In this document: positions 1 to 8,808 of the stretch, in pieces
How the letters are laid out: each line of letters starts with the position of its first letter
How positions within the stretch are numbered: position 1 is the first letter of the stretch
DNA from: SpSt-398 sp033762195
GTDB lineage: Bacteria > Bacteroidota > Bacteroidia > Chitinophagales > Chitinophagaceae
NCBI GenBank assembly: GCA_033762195.1
Contig: JANRLV010000010.1
Span: forward strand, 4,525 to 68,524
Length of the DNA: 64,000 nucleotides
Direction of reading: 5' to 3'
Notes under the pieces: model-generated
Database searches by the model: none
Told to the model about the DNA's origin: nothing
Seen by the model: the letters and a program-made list of their open reading frames with translations, nothing else
Made by a program: the position numbers and the translations under genes

Positions 1-803
1 CCGGGAATAAGTAACTCGACTTTCTTTCCCAATAATTCTTCCTTTGTATACCCAAATAACCGCTCCGTTTGCTGATTGATCATTCGAATAGAGCCTTCCT
101 CATCCACGATGACCGTGGCATCCGGGGCTGAATCAAGGAGCGCCCTGAATTTTCGTTCACTCATCTCTTTCTTACGGATATCAGCCCGCAGGTTATATAA
201 ACTGTATAGCGATAACACAAATACAATTCCCAACACACCAAACAAAATCCGGTTGAGTTGACCGATCGTATCTTCATTGGCCTTCTTCCTTTTTTCCAAA
301 GCCTGAGTCTCTGCTTCAACCAACCGGTTTCCTAAATGACGGATGCTATCGGTATAGGATTTACCAACCCCTTCCCGCACCATAGCGATGATGGCACCCA
401 GTCCCTGATTACGACGCACACTCACCATACTATCTGAAAACTGGATCCGGGCCCGGATATAACGATCCAGTGAATCAACAATACGGGCATAATCCTCACT
501 CCGATAGGCATTGGTCCTGATCCAATTCATTTCCTGTTCAAATTGATAAACCGAACGGTAAAGCGGTTCGAGAAAAGACTCATCCCCGGTGATCGCATAT
601 CCACGCGCTCCTGTTTCATTGTCGAGCGATGTCATAACCAGGTTTTGAGCATGACGAATAGCCTCCTGGGTCTGGTTCACCCGTTGAGCAGTGTCCTTTA
701 CTTTTTCCGATTGGCGAATGGATATGAACAAAATAATCCCCATCGTAACAAATAATGTCACGACGCCGCCGGTAATGATCCCATTGGTAGAAGGTTTCAT
801 CAT
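1..803 (-). CDS. CHASE3/PAS membrane sensor, probably a histidine kinase (3' end outside window)
   Basis: The reverse strand is open from an ATG at 803 to the window edge, giving the first 267 residues. A membrane segment at about residues 9-29 is followed by an extracytoplasmic helical domain with the CHASE3-like stretch ETGARGYAITGDESFLEPL, a second membrane segment near residue 185, and the start of a PAS domain (NQQTERLFGYTKEELLG). CHASE3 plus PAS usually precedes a HisKA/HATPase core, so a histidine kinase is expected beyond the edge, but the kinase core is not visible here. A second ATG one codon later (800) is possible. The protein resembles in layout, but not closely in sequence, the CHASE3 hybrid kinase at 16486-19044. 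Confidence 0.8.
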   Translation of the reverse strand, partial: MMKPSTNGIITGGVVTLFVTMGIILFISIRQSEKVKDTAQRVNQTQEAIRHAQNLVMTSLDNETGARGYAITGDESFLEPLYRSVYQFEQEMNWIRTNAYRSEDYARIVDSLDRYIRARIQFSDSMVSVRRNQGLGAIIAMVREGVGKSYTDSIRHLGNRLVEAETQALEKRKKANEDTIGQLNRILFGVLGIVFVLSLYSLYNLRADIRKKEMSERKFRALLDSAPDATVIVDEEGSIRMINQQTERLFGYTKEELLGKKVELLIP

Positions 804-1160
804 TCTTTACATTTGGATCAGATAAATCCGGACAGATTGTTCAAGCCTATTAGTGCGGTACGTAAATGTCAAGGGGAGAAATGGCAAGCAATCCGTTCTC
901 CAATGCCTTGATAGCCTTTATTGAATTATGAATTTACTTGAAAGTGAATGGATATAAAAGGATGTGAACATCTTTTTATATGTTGTATTCAAATTTTTTT
1001 TTCGTGTATATATAATTGCTATTGAACCAAATAATATAGACTAGATTAATATATGTGAACATGGGTTGTTGAATGAAAGTAACCCTTCGGGTGCCAGACA
1101 TCCAATAAGCATTTGATATACAATCAAAAGATTGTATTTTGTTTCCTCCAATCTAAAACC
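804..1160. other. A+T-rich divergent intergenic region
   Basis: This 357-base spacer separates the divergent sensor and lipoprotein genes and must carry both promoters. It is very A+T-rich (for example around 985-1050). I see no open frame worth calling and no clean TAnnTTTG element at the right place for the lipoprotein gene. The only ordered structure is the palindrome at 1118-1137. Confidence 0.5.
1118..1137. promoter_or_regulatory. Perfect 8-bp inverted repeat upstream of the lipoprotein gene
   Basis: ATACAATC and GATTGTAT are exact reverse complements separated by AAAA. The repeat ends 23 bases before the ATG at 1161. It could be an operator or a leader hairpin; nothing in the sequence decides between them. 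Confidence 0.4.
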
Positions 1161-2924
1161 ATGAAACTGTTCCAAAAGCTTCTTTCTGCCTTAGCCATTT
1201 TAACGCTGTTTTTTTCTGCCTGTCAGCGTGAAATAAAAAATGATCTTCCTCCTGGTACCGAGCCTGGGATTGTGGTAAATGCAAGTCCGGTCAATGCCAA
1301 CGTAACAGGTGTGATCCTGGACGAAAGTGGTACGCCGATGCCCGGCGCACTTGTCAAGGCCGGAGGACAAACCATGGTGACCAATGATAAAGGGTTGTTC
1401 CGTTTTAATAATATCCAACTGGATAAATATAATTCAGTAGTGAAGGTGGAGAAGGCTGGTTATTTCCAGGCCATCCGCACTTTTTCGGCGGTAGCAAACA
1501 ACACCAATTTTGTCCGTATCAAGTTGATCACCAAAAACGAGATCTACAATTTTGTATCGACAGCAGGCGGTACCATCACCCTGGGAGGATCAACGATCAC
1601 CATACCGGGTAATTCTGTGGTGCTAAAATCAAACAACCAACCCTATTTGGGAACAGTTCGTGTTTTTGCCGCCAATATTGACCCTACACAAAATGATATT
1701 GGTGAGATCATCCCTGGAAGTTTCCAGGCTACAGACGCCAATAATTATCGGGTACTCCTGAAATCATATGGTATGATGGCCGTTGAACTGGAAGGTGCAG
1801 GTGGCGAACCGCTTCAGATCGCCACGGGGAAAAAAGCTACCCTCAAAATGGCCATCCCCTCTTCATTGCAAAGCTCAGCGCCCGCCACCATTCCACTTTG
1901 GTACATGAATGAAACTGATGGTTTGTGGAAGGAAGAAGGCAGCGCTACCAAAGTGGGTAATGTTTACCAGGGCGAAGTCTCCCACTTCTCCTTCTGGAAT
2001 TGTGATATCAGCAATAACGCGGTTTTTCTTGAAATGACCCTGATCACCAACGAAGGACCACTTCCCTATACCACGGTAAAAATCACCCGGGTGAGCAATG
2101 GCAGTTCTTCACTGGGTTACACGGATTCCCTTGGACATGTAAGTGGATTTGTGTTCAATAACGAACCGCTGCTGCTTCAGGTGTTGGATAATTGTCAATC
2201 GGTTATTTATTCACAGAATATCGGGCCCTTTACCGCCACCACCAACCTCGGCAATATCACCGTTGTTCTTCCGGCTGTAAATGAACTGGAGGTTACCGGT
2301 ACAGCCACCAACTGTAACAACCAACCCATCGCCAACGGAAAAGCCTATATTTATTTTGAAGATGTGCTCTTTGTTGCACCCGTACAGGCAGGCAGTTTCT
2401 CCCTGCATATGACCCGGTGCGCCAATAGTACAGGCCTTGTAGAAGTGGTGGTTGAAGATCTTGACACCGATCAGCAAAGCGCTCCGATTGTTGCCGCTGC
2501 TTCTACCGGTGTTTTTAATACGGGCAATATTCAGGCTTGTGGTACTTCCTCTGTCACCTTTATCAATTATGCCATTGACGGAGGTGCAGCATACGTGATT
2601 AATAGTAGTGTGGCTGGTGATTCGATCTCCGCGTATAACCAGGGCGCGCAAAATTATTTTGACATCAATGGTTTCAAAGTGAGCCAGCCAAATATCAATA
2701 TCTGGTTTGGGTTCACCGGCAATTCCATAGGCAGCTTCCCGATCAGTATGCGGTCGGTCAACCAATACGATTCAATCGTTGTGGTCACCCCCTTGAATGT
2801 AAATGTTACCACCTTTGGTGCCCCGGGTCAGTTTATTGAAGGAAATTTCAATGGCCAATTCAAGGAAGGTCCAGCGAGTACGCCTCATACGATCAACTGT
2901 ACCTTCCGGGTCAGGAGATTTTAA
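1161..2924 (+). CDS. Surface lipoprotein with carboxypeptidase-like regulatory domain
   Basis: A 587-residue protein starting at MKLFQKLL, chosen over an upstream in-frame ATG (1113) because it puts a type II signal peptide at the N-terminus; the lipobox is FSAC with Cys21 as the lipidated residue. Residues about 40-110 form a beta-sandwich regulatory domain of the carboxypeptidase type (VTGVILDESGTPMPGALVKA). Further Ig-like or beta-sandwich segments follow, with a second similar unit near residue 380 (VTGTATNCNNQPIANGKA). There is no catalytic signature. It is likely anchored in the outer membrane; ligand unknown. Its stop overlaps the stop of the convergent transporter gene by 4 bases. Confidence 0.75.
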   Translation: MKLFQKLLSALAILTLFFSACQREIKNDLPPGTEPGIVVNASPVNANVTGVILDESGTPMPGALVKAGGQTMVTNDKGLFRFNNIQLDKYNSVVKVEKAGYFQAIRTFSAVANNTNFVRIKLITKNEIYNFVSTAGGTITLGGSTITIPGNSVVLKSNNQPYLGTVRVFAANIDPTQNDIGEIIPGSFQATDANNYRVLLKSYGMMAVELEGAGGEPLQIATGKKATLKMAIPSSLQSSAPATIPLWYMNETDGLWKEEGSATKVGNVYQGEVSHFSFWNCDISNNAVFLEMTLITNEGPLPYTTVKITRVSNGSSSLGYTDSLGHVSGFVFNNEPLLLQVLDNCQSVIYSQNIGPFTATTNLGNITVVLPAVNELEVTGTATNCNNQPIANGKAYIYFEDVLFVAPVQAGSFSLHMTRCANSTGLVEVVVEDLDTDQQSAPIVAAASTGVFNTGNIQACGTSSVTFINYAIDGGAAYVINSSVAGDSISAYNQGAQNYFDINGFKVSQPNINIWFGFTGNSIGSFPISMRSVNQYDSIVVVTPLNVNVTTFGAPGQFIEGNFNGQFKEGPASTPHTINCTFRVRRF

Positions 2925-4078
2925 AAGAAGACACGTATCGCAAAGAAGAGCATCAACGCAACGGTCATCCAACCCAGGAGTTCAAAGATCAGGGGATGTT
3001 TATAATCCCCCATGATATGTTTCTTGGAAACCGCCAGCAATACAATGGCCAAGGCAACAGGCAGGATAAAGCCATTGGCCGTACCGGCAAATAATAACAA
3101 CTTCACCGGATGGGGGTTGATCAAAAAGATCAACGTTGACAGCAGGATAAATACTGTCACCACCCATTTACTATGTTTGTCAACAGCAGGTACAAGTGTC
3201 TTCCAAAAACTGACCGTGGTGTACGACGCCCCGATTACCGAAGTGATCGACGCGATCCACAACACAATACCAAAGAAGAAATAACCCGCCTGCCCGGCCG
3301 CTTCGCGAAAGACCGATGCAGTGGGATTGGTTTTGTCATAAAGAAAACCGGTACTGACAACGCCCAATACAGCCAGAAAAAGAATAAAACGCATGAAAGA
3401 AGTAATGAGGATGCCACTGATGGCACTACGGGTAACCAGGCGCATTTGAGAGGGTCCCTTAATTCCTGCATCCAACAACCGATGTGCTCCGGCAAAACTA
3501 ATATACCCGCCCACTGTGCCACCCACCAGGGTTATGATAGGAATGAGCCGTGTCTTTTCCGGAAAGAAACTATGCTCCATGGCCCGGATCACGGGGGGAT
3601 GGGAAGCAAAAGCGATGTAGACCGTAATGCCGATCATGAGCAGTCCCAATACCTGTGTAAAACGATCCATCACCACACCTGCCTCCTTCACCCAAAAAAT
3701 ACCAAGGGCTATCAATGCGCTCAATACGGCCCCATAGCGGGTATCCATGCCTGTTAGAATATTAAAACCCAATCCGGTCCCACCGATATTTCCAATATTA
3801 AAAATGAAACCGCCAATGGCGATCATGGCCGCGAGTAAATAGCCCAATCCGGGCATAAGACGATTGGCCAGGTCTTGCGCGGGCGAGCCGGAAACAGAAA
3901 TGACGCGCCAGATATTCACCTGCGCACAGATATCGATCAATACAGAGATCAGAATGACAAAGCCAAAACTGGTGAGTAATTCGGCGGTAAAGACGGTGGT
4001 TTGGGTTAAAAACCCGGGACCAATGGCCGATGTGGCCATGAGAAAGGCCGCCCCAAGAATGGCAGAGTTTCTTTTCAT
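2921..4078 (-). CDS. NRAMP-like transporter of the 5-oxoprolinase operon (YcsG type)
   Basis: A 385-residue polytopic membrane protein with about 11 hydrophobic segments, starting MKRNSAILGAAFLMATSAIGPGFLTQ; the GPGF stretch matches the first helix of the NRAMP fold. It is shorter than classical Mn/Fe NRAMP proteins and I do not see a clear DPGN metal motif. It begins 25 bases after the pxpA stop, so it is the last gene of the pxpB-pxpC-pxpA operon. In Bacillus subtilis ycsG, an NRAMP homologue, likewise neighbours ycsF (pxpA). The substrate is therefore more likely connected with 5-oxoproline or a coupled ion than with metal uptake, but that is inference. Confidence 0.8.
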   Translation of the reverse strand: MKRNSAILGAAFLMATSAIGPGFLTQTTVFTAELLTSFGFVILISVLIDICAQVNIWRVISVSGSPAQDLANRLMPGLGYLLAAMIAIGGFIFNIGNIGGTGLGFNILTGMDTRYGAVLSALIALGIFWVKEAGVVMDRFTQVLGLLMIGITVYIAFASHPPVIRAMEHSFFPEKTRLIPIITLVGGTVGGYISFAGAHRLLDAGIKGPSQMRLVTRSAISGILITSFMRFILFLAVLGVVSTGFLYDKTNPTASVFREAAGQAGYFFFGIVLWIASITSVIGASYTTVSFWKTLVPAVDKHSKWVVTVFILLSTLIFLINPHPVKLLLFAGTANGFILPVALAIVLLAVSKKHIMGDYKHPLIFELLGWMTVALMLFFAIRVFF

Positions 4079-4103
4079 GATTGCTGCCTCAATATAACAA
4101 TAC

Positions 4104-4874
4104 TTAGCTCAATGGTTTTGAGATATTGATCTTTTGGGCGGCTAATTTCTTTCGAATGGCTTTTGCCAGCTCAGGTGCATGGGGGCCATCGCCATGAATA
4201 CAAACCGTATCGGCAATGATATCGATCTCTTCTCCCGAGATAGTTTGCACTTTACCGGTGGTGACCATTTTGATCACCTGGTTTACGGCCTTTTTATTGT
4301 CGTCAATGAAGTAACCCGGAACTTTTCGGGATACAAGACTCCCATCGGTATTATAAGCACGGTCAGCAAATACCTCGTGTGCGGTACGCATACCTATTTT
4401 GCGGGCTTCTGAAACCAGGGCCCGGGAGCCATAAATGAACAATTCATCATCCACATCTTTTACCGCCAGGGCAATGATCGCCGCAAGGCTACGCGTAGTA
4501 GCCGCTTTATTATACAAAGCTCCGTGTGGTTTAACGTGATGAAGTTTTGTACCAAATGTTTTGGCAATGCCTGCCAGCTTGAACACCTGGGCTGTCACAA
4601 GATCATAAATCTCAGGAGGGGAAAGAAGCAAATCTGTACGGCCAAAGTTTTCGCGGTCCATATACGAAGGATGGGCGCCCAGGGCAACCTCATGTTGGAG
4701 GGCTAATTCTACAGTGGCCTTCATGGTGGTGTCGTCACCTGCGTGATAGCCACAGGCAATATTGGCGGAACTGATATGCGGCATGATCAGGGCATCATTA
4801 CCAATGCCTTCGCCCAGGTCACAATTGAGGTCAATGGTCAGGCTTGCTGATTCGTTGGTTTCTAAATGGTTCAT
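4104..4874 (-). CDS. pxpA: 5-oxoprolinase subunit A (LamB/YcsF family)
   Basis: A 256-residue protein, the normal family length. Family motifs are visible: DLNCDLGEG near residue 15, ANIACGYHAGD near 38, VKPHGALYN near 114 and CIHGDGPHA near 224. PxpA works with PxpBC in ATP-dependent opening of 5-oxo-L-proline to glutamate, recycling a damage product of glutamine and glutathione. The start overlaps the end of pxpC by 44 bases, typical of translational coupling. It is a cytoplasmic protein. Confidence 0.93.
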   Translation of the reverse strand: MNHLETNESASLTIDLNCDLGEGIGNDALIMPHISSANIACGYHAGDDTTMKATVELALQHEVALGAHPSYMDRENFGRTDLLLSPPEIYDLVTAQVFKLAGIAKTFGTKLHHVKPHGALYNKAATTRSLAAIIALAVKDVDDELFIYGSRALVSEARKIGMRTAHEVFADRAYNTDGSLVSRKVPGYFIDDNKKAVNQVIKMVTTGKVQTISGEEIDIIADTVCIHGDGPHAPELAKAIRKKLAAQKINISKPLS

Positions 4875-5862
4875 GGGTACAGTGCTCTTCCAGTTTCAAG
4901 ATACAGGCAATTTGTAAATGACGCAAATTCTGCTCCTGAGAAATACACGAGCGGACCGATTCTTCATATTCCACCCATTTAAGGCGGATCTGTTCGCCGG
5001 GCCTTTTCTGTACAAGTCGATGATGATGAGCCTTTATTACCTGGGCGATCCGGGGGTATCCTCCCGTGGTCTGGTGATCGGCCAGCAGGACAACCATTTG
5101 TCCATTGGGCAATAATTGTATGGTACCAAAGTCAACTGCCGATGAAACCAGCTCCCTGTCTGTTTTTCTGGCAAGTGGATACTCTCCCCGCAGGCGAAAA
5201 CCCATGCGGTCAGAAGGTACTGTAATAGTAAAGGAGTTGGAGGATAAATGGTCTTTGGATTGATCATCCAGTTCATTCCACTCTGGACCGCGCAGGGCAA
5301 AAACCATATCCGATGGCAGGGCTTCGCGTAAAGGGGCTGCCCCAAAGGGAAGGGTATGGTGATGATTTTTATTCCAGTCTACCGGACACAGGATTGTTTT
5401 CCTAAACTTAATCTGGTCCCCTTTTTTTAAAGCCCGGCCTTCCCATCCACCGGCCCCGGCCCGTAAATGCGTACTCCGGCTACTTAGCCAAGCGGGAATG
5501 TCAAAGCCCCCGCGTACCGCCAGGTAGGAACAATATCCTTCTTTGAGATGGTCAAAATGTAGCAGGGAACCTTTTCTGATCCAGATCGGTTTATTGACAG
5601 GCAGGTTTTCACCACTCATGGTGGCTCCCATATCTGCACCGGTGATAGCGATCAGCGCGTCTTCCTCAAAGGACAGGGTAGCAGCCGGAAAAAATAATTC
5701 CAGACAGGCCTCATCGCGGTCATTGCCTACCAGAAAATTGGCCACCTGCAGAGAATACTGATCCATGGCCCCTGTTGGATTGATCCCCAGGTGCCGGTAT
5801 CCTGCTCTTCCCAGGTCTTGCAGGGTATCAAGCAGTCCCGCCTTCGAAATGGTCAAACTCAT
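4831..5862 (-). CDS. pxpC: 5-oxoprolinase subunit C (KipA / biotin-dependent carboxylase-like)
   Basis: A 343-residue protein starting MSLTISKAGLLDTLQDLGR; this start is chosen over an upstream in-frame ATG at 5934 because the family begins close to the LxDxxQDxGRxGxxxxG block. Other family marks are GINPTGAMDQ and SDRMGFRLRGEYPL. PxpC forms a complex with PxpB that phosphorylates or activates 5-oxoproline for PxpA. It overlaps pxpB by 35 bases and pxpA by 44 bases, so the three genes are one translationally coupled unit. Confidence 0.92.
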   Translation of the reverse strand: MSLTISKAGLLDTLQDLGRAGYRHLGINPTGAMDQYSLQVANFLVGNDRDEACLELFFPAATLSFEEDALIAITGADMGATMSGENLPVNKPIWIRKGSLLHFDHLKEGYCSYLAVRGGFDIPAWLSSRSTHLRAGAGGWEGRALKKGDQIKFRKTILCPVDWNKNHHHTLPFGAAPLREALPSDMVFALRGPEWNELDDQSKDHLSSNSFTITVPSDRMGFRLRGEYPLARKTDRELVSSAVDFGTIQLLPNGQMVVLLADHQTTGGYPRIAQVIKAHHHRLVQKRPGEQIRLKWVEYEESVRSCISQEQNLRHLQIACILKLEEHCTHEPFRNQRISKPDH

Positions 5863-6550
5863 AATGATTGATGGAATAAAAACGCACCCGGTCACCGGGC
5901 TGAAACAATACAGGTATTTCCTTTTCAGGATCAAATAAATGAAGGGGTGTCCTCCCGATCACCTGCCAACCTCCCGGTGAGGCAATAGGGTAAATCCCTG
6001 TTTGCCTGCCGGCGATACCAACACTTCCTGCATGAACCCGATCCGCGGGTTGTTGTTTTCGGGGAAAGGCAATACGTTCATCCACCTCGGCCATGTAGGC
6101 AAACCCGGGTAAAAAACCCAGAAAGCATACCTGGTATTCAATGGCTATATGCAACTGGATGAGTTCGTCCAGCGATAGCCCCGACCGTTGTACACATGCT
6201 TCGAGATCTGGCGCCAGCGCAGGATCATAACAAACCGGAATGGAATGTACACGATGTTCCTGGGGCAGAACAGTGGGTAAGGCCGACAATTTTTCCCTGA
6301 TGTATTTATCTAAAAAAGCAAATGGTTGCGGATCGCCGGTTTGTTGCGCCAGGGCAAACAGATCAAAATACAGCGTGATTGAACTGTATGCAGGTACCCA
6401 TTCATGTTTTACAGGCAGAGCGTCTGTCCTTAAGTGATCGTAGCACCGAAGAACCAGTTGATGTATGGAAAGCGACGTACCCTGGCCAAAGTCAATGACA
6501 ATGGCCTGCTCACTCAGGGGGTAGATGGTAAAGGACAGGTTGGGGTACAT
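5828..6550 (-). CDS. pxpB: 5-oxoprolinase subunit B (KipI family)
   Basis: A 240-residue protein with the carboxyltransferase-domain C/D features of the KipI family: GFLPGFAYM near residue 145 and a GSVGIAGRQTGIYPIASPGG block near 170-190. It is the first gene of the minus-strand pxpB-pxpC-pxpA-transporter operon and the partner of PxpC. A divergent gene starts 58 bases away, so the promoter must lie within 6551-6608; TATCTTCC just upstream of the ATG on the minus strand is a weak match to the Bacteroidota -7 element. Confidence 0.92.
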   Translation of the reverse strand: MYPNLSFTIYPLSEQAIVIDFGQGTSLSIHQLVLRCYDHLRTDALPVKHEWVPAYSSITLYFDLFALAQQTGDPQPFAFLDKYIREKLSALPTVLPQEHRVHSIPVCYDPALAPDLEACVQRSGLSLDELIQLHIAIEYQVCFLGFLPGFAYMAEVDERIAFPRKQQPADRVHAGSVGIAGRQTGIYPIASPGGWQVIGRTPLHLFDPEKEIPVLFQPGDRVRFYSINHYEFDHFEGGTA

Positions 6551-6608
6551 CGTGCTGACAGGGAAGATAAAACATTATTGCTTGCGGGCCTATAACTTTG
6601 CAGGTAAC

Positions 6609-7637
6609 ATGTCTCAATTCAATTGGAACGACAGCCTTAATTTATTATCTAAGCTTACCCCTCGCCGTATCTGGAATGGTCTGAAGGTATGGTCCAGTTA
6701 TCATTTGAGTAAATGGACAGGAAAAGCGATTCAATGGGGTTATCCGATATCCATCTCTTTTGAGCCCACTACTTCCTGCAACCTCCGCTGCCCCGAATGC
6801 CCCAGTGGGCTCCGCGCCTTTACCCGCCCCACAGGGATGTTGCAAAAGGATTTCTTCAGTGAAACGATCGACCAGCTTTCTGCCGAACTGCTTTACCTGG
6901 TTTTTTATTTTCAAGGCGAACCCTACCTCAATCCGGGTTTTCTGGATATGGTAAAATATGCTACGCAAAAAAAGGTCTACACCGCCACCTCCACCAATGC
7001 ACATTATCTGACCGATGAAAATGCACGTCGTACCATTGAAAGCGGACTCGACCGGCTGATCATTTCCATTGATGGCACCACGCAGGAAGTGTATGAACAA
7101 TACCGGGTGGGCGGACGCCTGGATAAAGTATTGGAAGGGGCGCGAAATATGGTGAAATGGAAAAAAGAACTCGGTAGCAAAACACCCTTTATCATCTTCC
7201 AGTTCCTGGTAGTTCGTCCCAATGAACACCAGGTAGAAGAAGCCCGGGAACTGGGAAAACAGATCGGCGTGGATGCAGTCTGGTTCAAAACCGCACAGAT
7301 CTATGATTTTGAAAATGACCCCAACCAGCTCATTCCTGTCAATGGAAAATACAGCCGCTACCAAAAAACCGATGCAGGCTATACCTTCAAAGGCAAACTC
7401 GCCAATCACTGCTGGAGACTATGGCACGATCCCGTCATTACCTGGGATGGACTTGTAGCCCCTTGCTGCTTTGATAAGGATGCGCAGCACCAACTGGGTG
7501 ACCTGAAAACAAAACCCTTTAAAGAAATCTGGAACAACCCGGCGTATAAGGAGTTTCGCAGCCGGATCCTTCTGGGAAGAAAGCATATCGACATCTGTTC
7601 CAACTGCTCAGAAGGAACACGGGTCTGGGAAAACTAA
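6609..7637 (+). CDS. Radical SAM/SPASM protein of unknown substrate
   Basis: A 343-residue protein. The radical SAM cluster motif CNLRCPEC has Cys57, Cys61 and Cys64. A C-terminal SPASM-type cluster region contains NHCWRLW, APCCFD and a final CSNC near the end, so at least one auxiliary iron-sulfur cluster is expected. The start MSQFNW is preferred over an in-frame ATG at 6525, which lies inside the divergent gene pxpB. TAACTTTG at 6593-6600 fits the -7 element and would give a nearly leaderless transcript. No precursor peptide or partner enzyme is adjacent, so the substrate cannot be assigned. Confidence 0.85.
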   Translation: MSQFNWNDSLNLLSKLTPRRIWNGLKVWSSYHLSKWTGKAIQWGYPISISFEPTTSCNLRCPECPSGLRAFTRPTGMLQKDFFSETIDQLSAELLYLVFYFQGEPYLNPGFLDMVKYATQKKVYTATSTNAHYLTDENARRTIESGLDRLIISIDGTTQEVYEQYRVGGRLDKVLEGARNMVKWKKELGSKTPFIIFQFLVVRPNEHQVEEARELGKQIGVDAVWFKTAQIYDFENDPNQLIPVNGKYSRYQKTDAGYTFKGKLANHCWRLWHDPVITWDGLVAPCCFDKDAQHQLGDLKTKPFKEIWNNPAYKEFRSRILLGRKHIDICSNCSEGTRVWEN

Positions 7638-7891
7638 ACTCACCAGTTCAGCATCGCGCTGTAGAGCCGGCGGTAAAAGGACAAAAAGCCTTCCCCAAAA
7701 TTTTTGCAAGAATCAAGGATAAGTCGCATGGTAGCCTGTTATTCCTTAAAATTCATTCTTTCCCAGCGACTTAACAATACCCAACCCATGGTATTTTATC
7801 AACAAGTGTTAATTTCTTGCTCTAAATTTTATAATTCAATGTTTAAACATTATTTTTGTGGTCTTGTTATTCTCTTTTAAATAAAAAATAT
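7638..7891. other. Intergenic region with a possible 29-codon minus-strand frame and a -7 element
   Basis: The minus strand has a 29-codon frame from 7729 to 7640 (beginning MRLILDSCKNF) whose stop is two bases from the radical SAM stop. It is short and its composition is ordinary, so I do not call it a gene. On the plus strand TATTTTTG at 7851-7858 fits the -7 element for the SnoaL-like gene, without a -33 TTG at the usual distance. Confidence 0.3.
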
Positions 7892-8245
7892 ATGACAGAC
7901 CTCAGAACCCAAGTAGACCAATTGAACCAGATGATCCTCGAAGGCAAGATCCTGGAGGCATTTGAGAAGTTTTATGATGATAATGTTGTGATGCAGGACA
8001 ACGATTATCCTGCCCGTGTAGGTAAGGATATCAATCGCCAGTATGAAGAGGCGTTTGTAAGTGGCCTTACCGAGTTCCGTGGCGCCAAGATCCTCAATAC
8101 CCTGATCAGCGATGGCCTGGCGGTGGTAGAGTGGTGGTTTGACTATACCCACAAAGACTATGGCACCCGTACCTATGTACAGTTGGCCGTACAGCGCTGG
8201 AAGAACGGCAAGATCGTAGAGGAGAAATTTTATTACAACAGTTGA
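7892..8245 (+). CDS. SnoaL-like (NTF2-fold) small protein
   Basis: A 117-residue cytoplasmic protein starting MTDLRTQVDQLNQ, chosen over an in-frame ATG at 7856 that would overlap the probable promoter. The N-terminal helix with FEKFYDDNVVMQD, then the beta strands WWFDYTHKDYGTRTYVQLAVQRWKN, match the cone-shaped SnoaL/NTF2 fold. Proteins of this fold can be small isomerases, hydrolases or binding proteins, and nothing fixes the substrate. The next gene, a MarR regulator, begins 66 bases later and may control this gene. Confidence 0.75.
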   Translation: MTDLRTQVDQLNQMILEGKILEAFEKFYDDNVVMQDNDYPARVGKDINRQYEEAFVSGLTEFRGAKILNTLISDGLAVVEWWFDYTHKDYGTRTYVQLAVQRWKNGKIVEEKFYYNS

Positions 8246-8264
8246 TCCCAATCACAAAACGCAG

Positions 8265-8298
8265 GTTTCATGCGGGGTTTATTACCTTCGCATGAAAC
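8265..8298. promoter_or_regulatory. 10-bp perfect inverted repeat upstream of the MarR gene
   Basis: GTTTCATGCG (8265-8274) and CGCATGAAAC (8289-8298) are exact reverse complements with a 14-base centre that contains TACCTTCG, a near match to the -7 element. The position, 13 bases before the regulator ATG and 19 bases after the SnoaL-like stop, is what an autoregulatory MarR operator would have. A leader hairpin is the alternative. Confidence 0.5.
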
Positions 8299-8311
8299 TT
8301 TTTCATTCTAT

Positions 8312-8773
8312 ATGGGCATTGAACAGGATGTACAGCAGGTGAATTTCCGCAATGAATACCAGAAAGCGGTCATCAACCTGATCTATACCTATAACTGGAT
8401 GCGAGAGAAAACATCCAGTATTTTGGATGCGGAAGATATCACTTCACAGCAATTCAACATACTCCGTATTCTGCGTGGAAGTTTCCCCAAACCACTTTCC
8501 ACTTTGCAGATCCGCGAGCGGATGTTGGATAAAATGAGTGATACCAGTCGTATCGTAGATCGTTTGCTTTCTAAAGAACTTGTTAAAAAAGTTACATGTA
8601 AAGTCGATCGCCGATTAGTAGATATTACAATTACAGATAAAGGTCTGGCCCTGCTGGAACGCCTCGATCATAAGCAGGATGAGATGGATGGCGTGTTAAA
8701 AAAACTCACCAAAAAAGAAGCCGTCACACTAAGCAATCTCCTCGATAAGGTGCGCACCCTTGATCAGCCTTGA
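8312..8773 (+). CDS. MarR-family transcriptional regulator
   Basis: A 153-residue winged-helix regulator. The start at MGIEQDV is preferred over the in-frame ATG at 8270, which sits inside the inverted repeat. The wHTH spans about residues 45-120: ITSQQFNILRILRG, a recognition helix region DKMSDTSRIVDRLLSKEL, then the wing CKVDRRLVDITITDKG. MarR proteins usually repress their own operon and release DNA on binding a small ligand or on oxidation; one Cys lies at the start of the wing (near residue 97). The likely targets are this gene and the adjacent SnoaL-like gene. Confidence 0.88.
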   Translation: MGIEQDVQQVNFRNEYQKAVINLIYTYNWMREKTSSILDAEDITSQQFNILRILRGSFPKPLSTLQIRERMLDKMSDTSRIVDRLLSKELVKKVTCKVDRRLVDITITDKGLALLERLDHKQDEMDGVLKKLTKKEAVTLSNLLDKVRTLDQP

Positions 8774-8808
8774 GCTGGTTGGGTTATCTTTGTGTTTCTA
8801 ATTCAATC

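Noticed and set aside
2211..2765. Minus-strand open frame of 184 codons inside the lipoprotein gene
   Set aside because: Overlaps the lipoprotein gene completely and its translation has no recognisable features.
6645..7409. Minus-strand open frame of 254 codons opposite the radical SAM gene
   Set aside because: It is a shadow of a gene with clear cluster motifs.
7640..7729. 29-codon minus-strand frame after the radical SAM gene
   Set aside because: Too short to support without conservation, and no promoter is seen.
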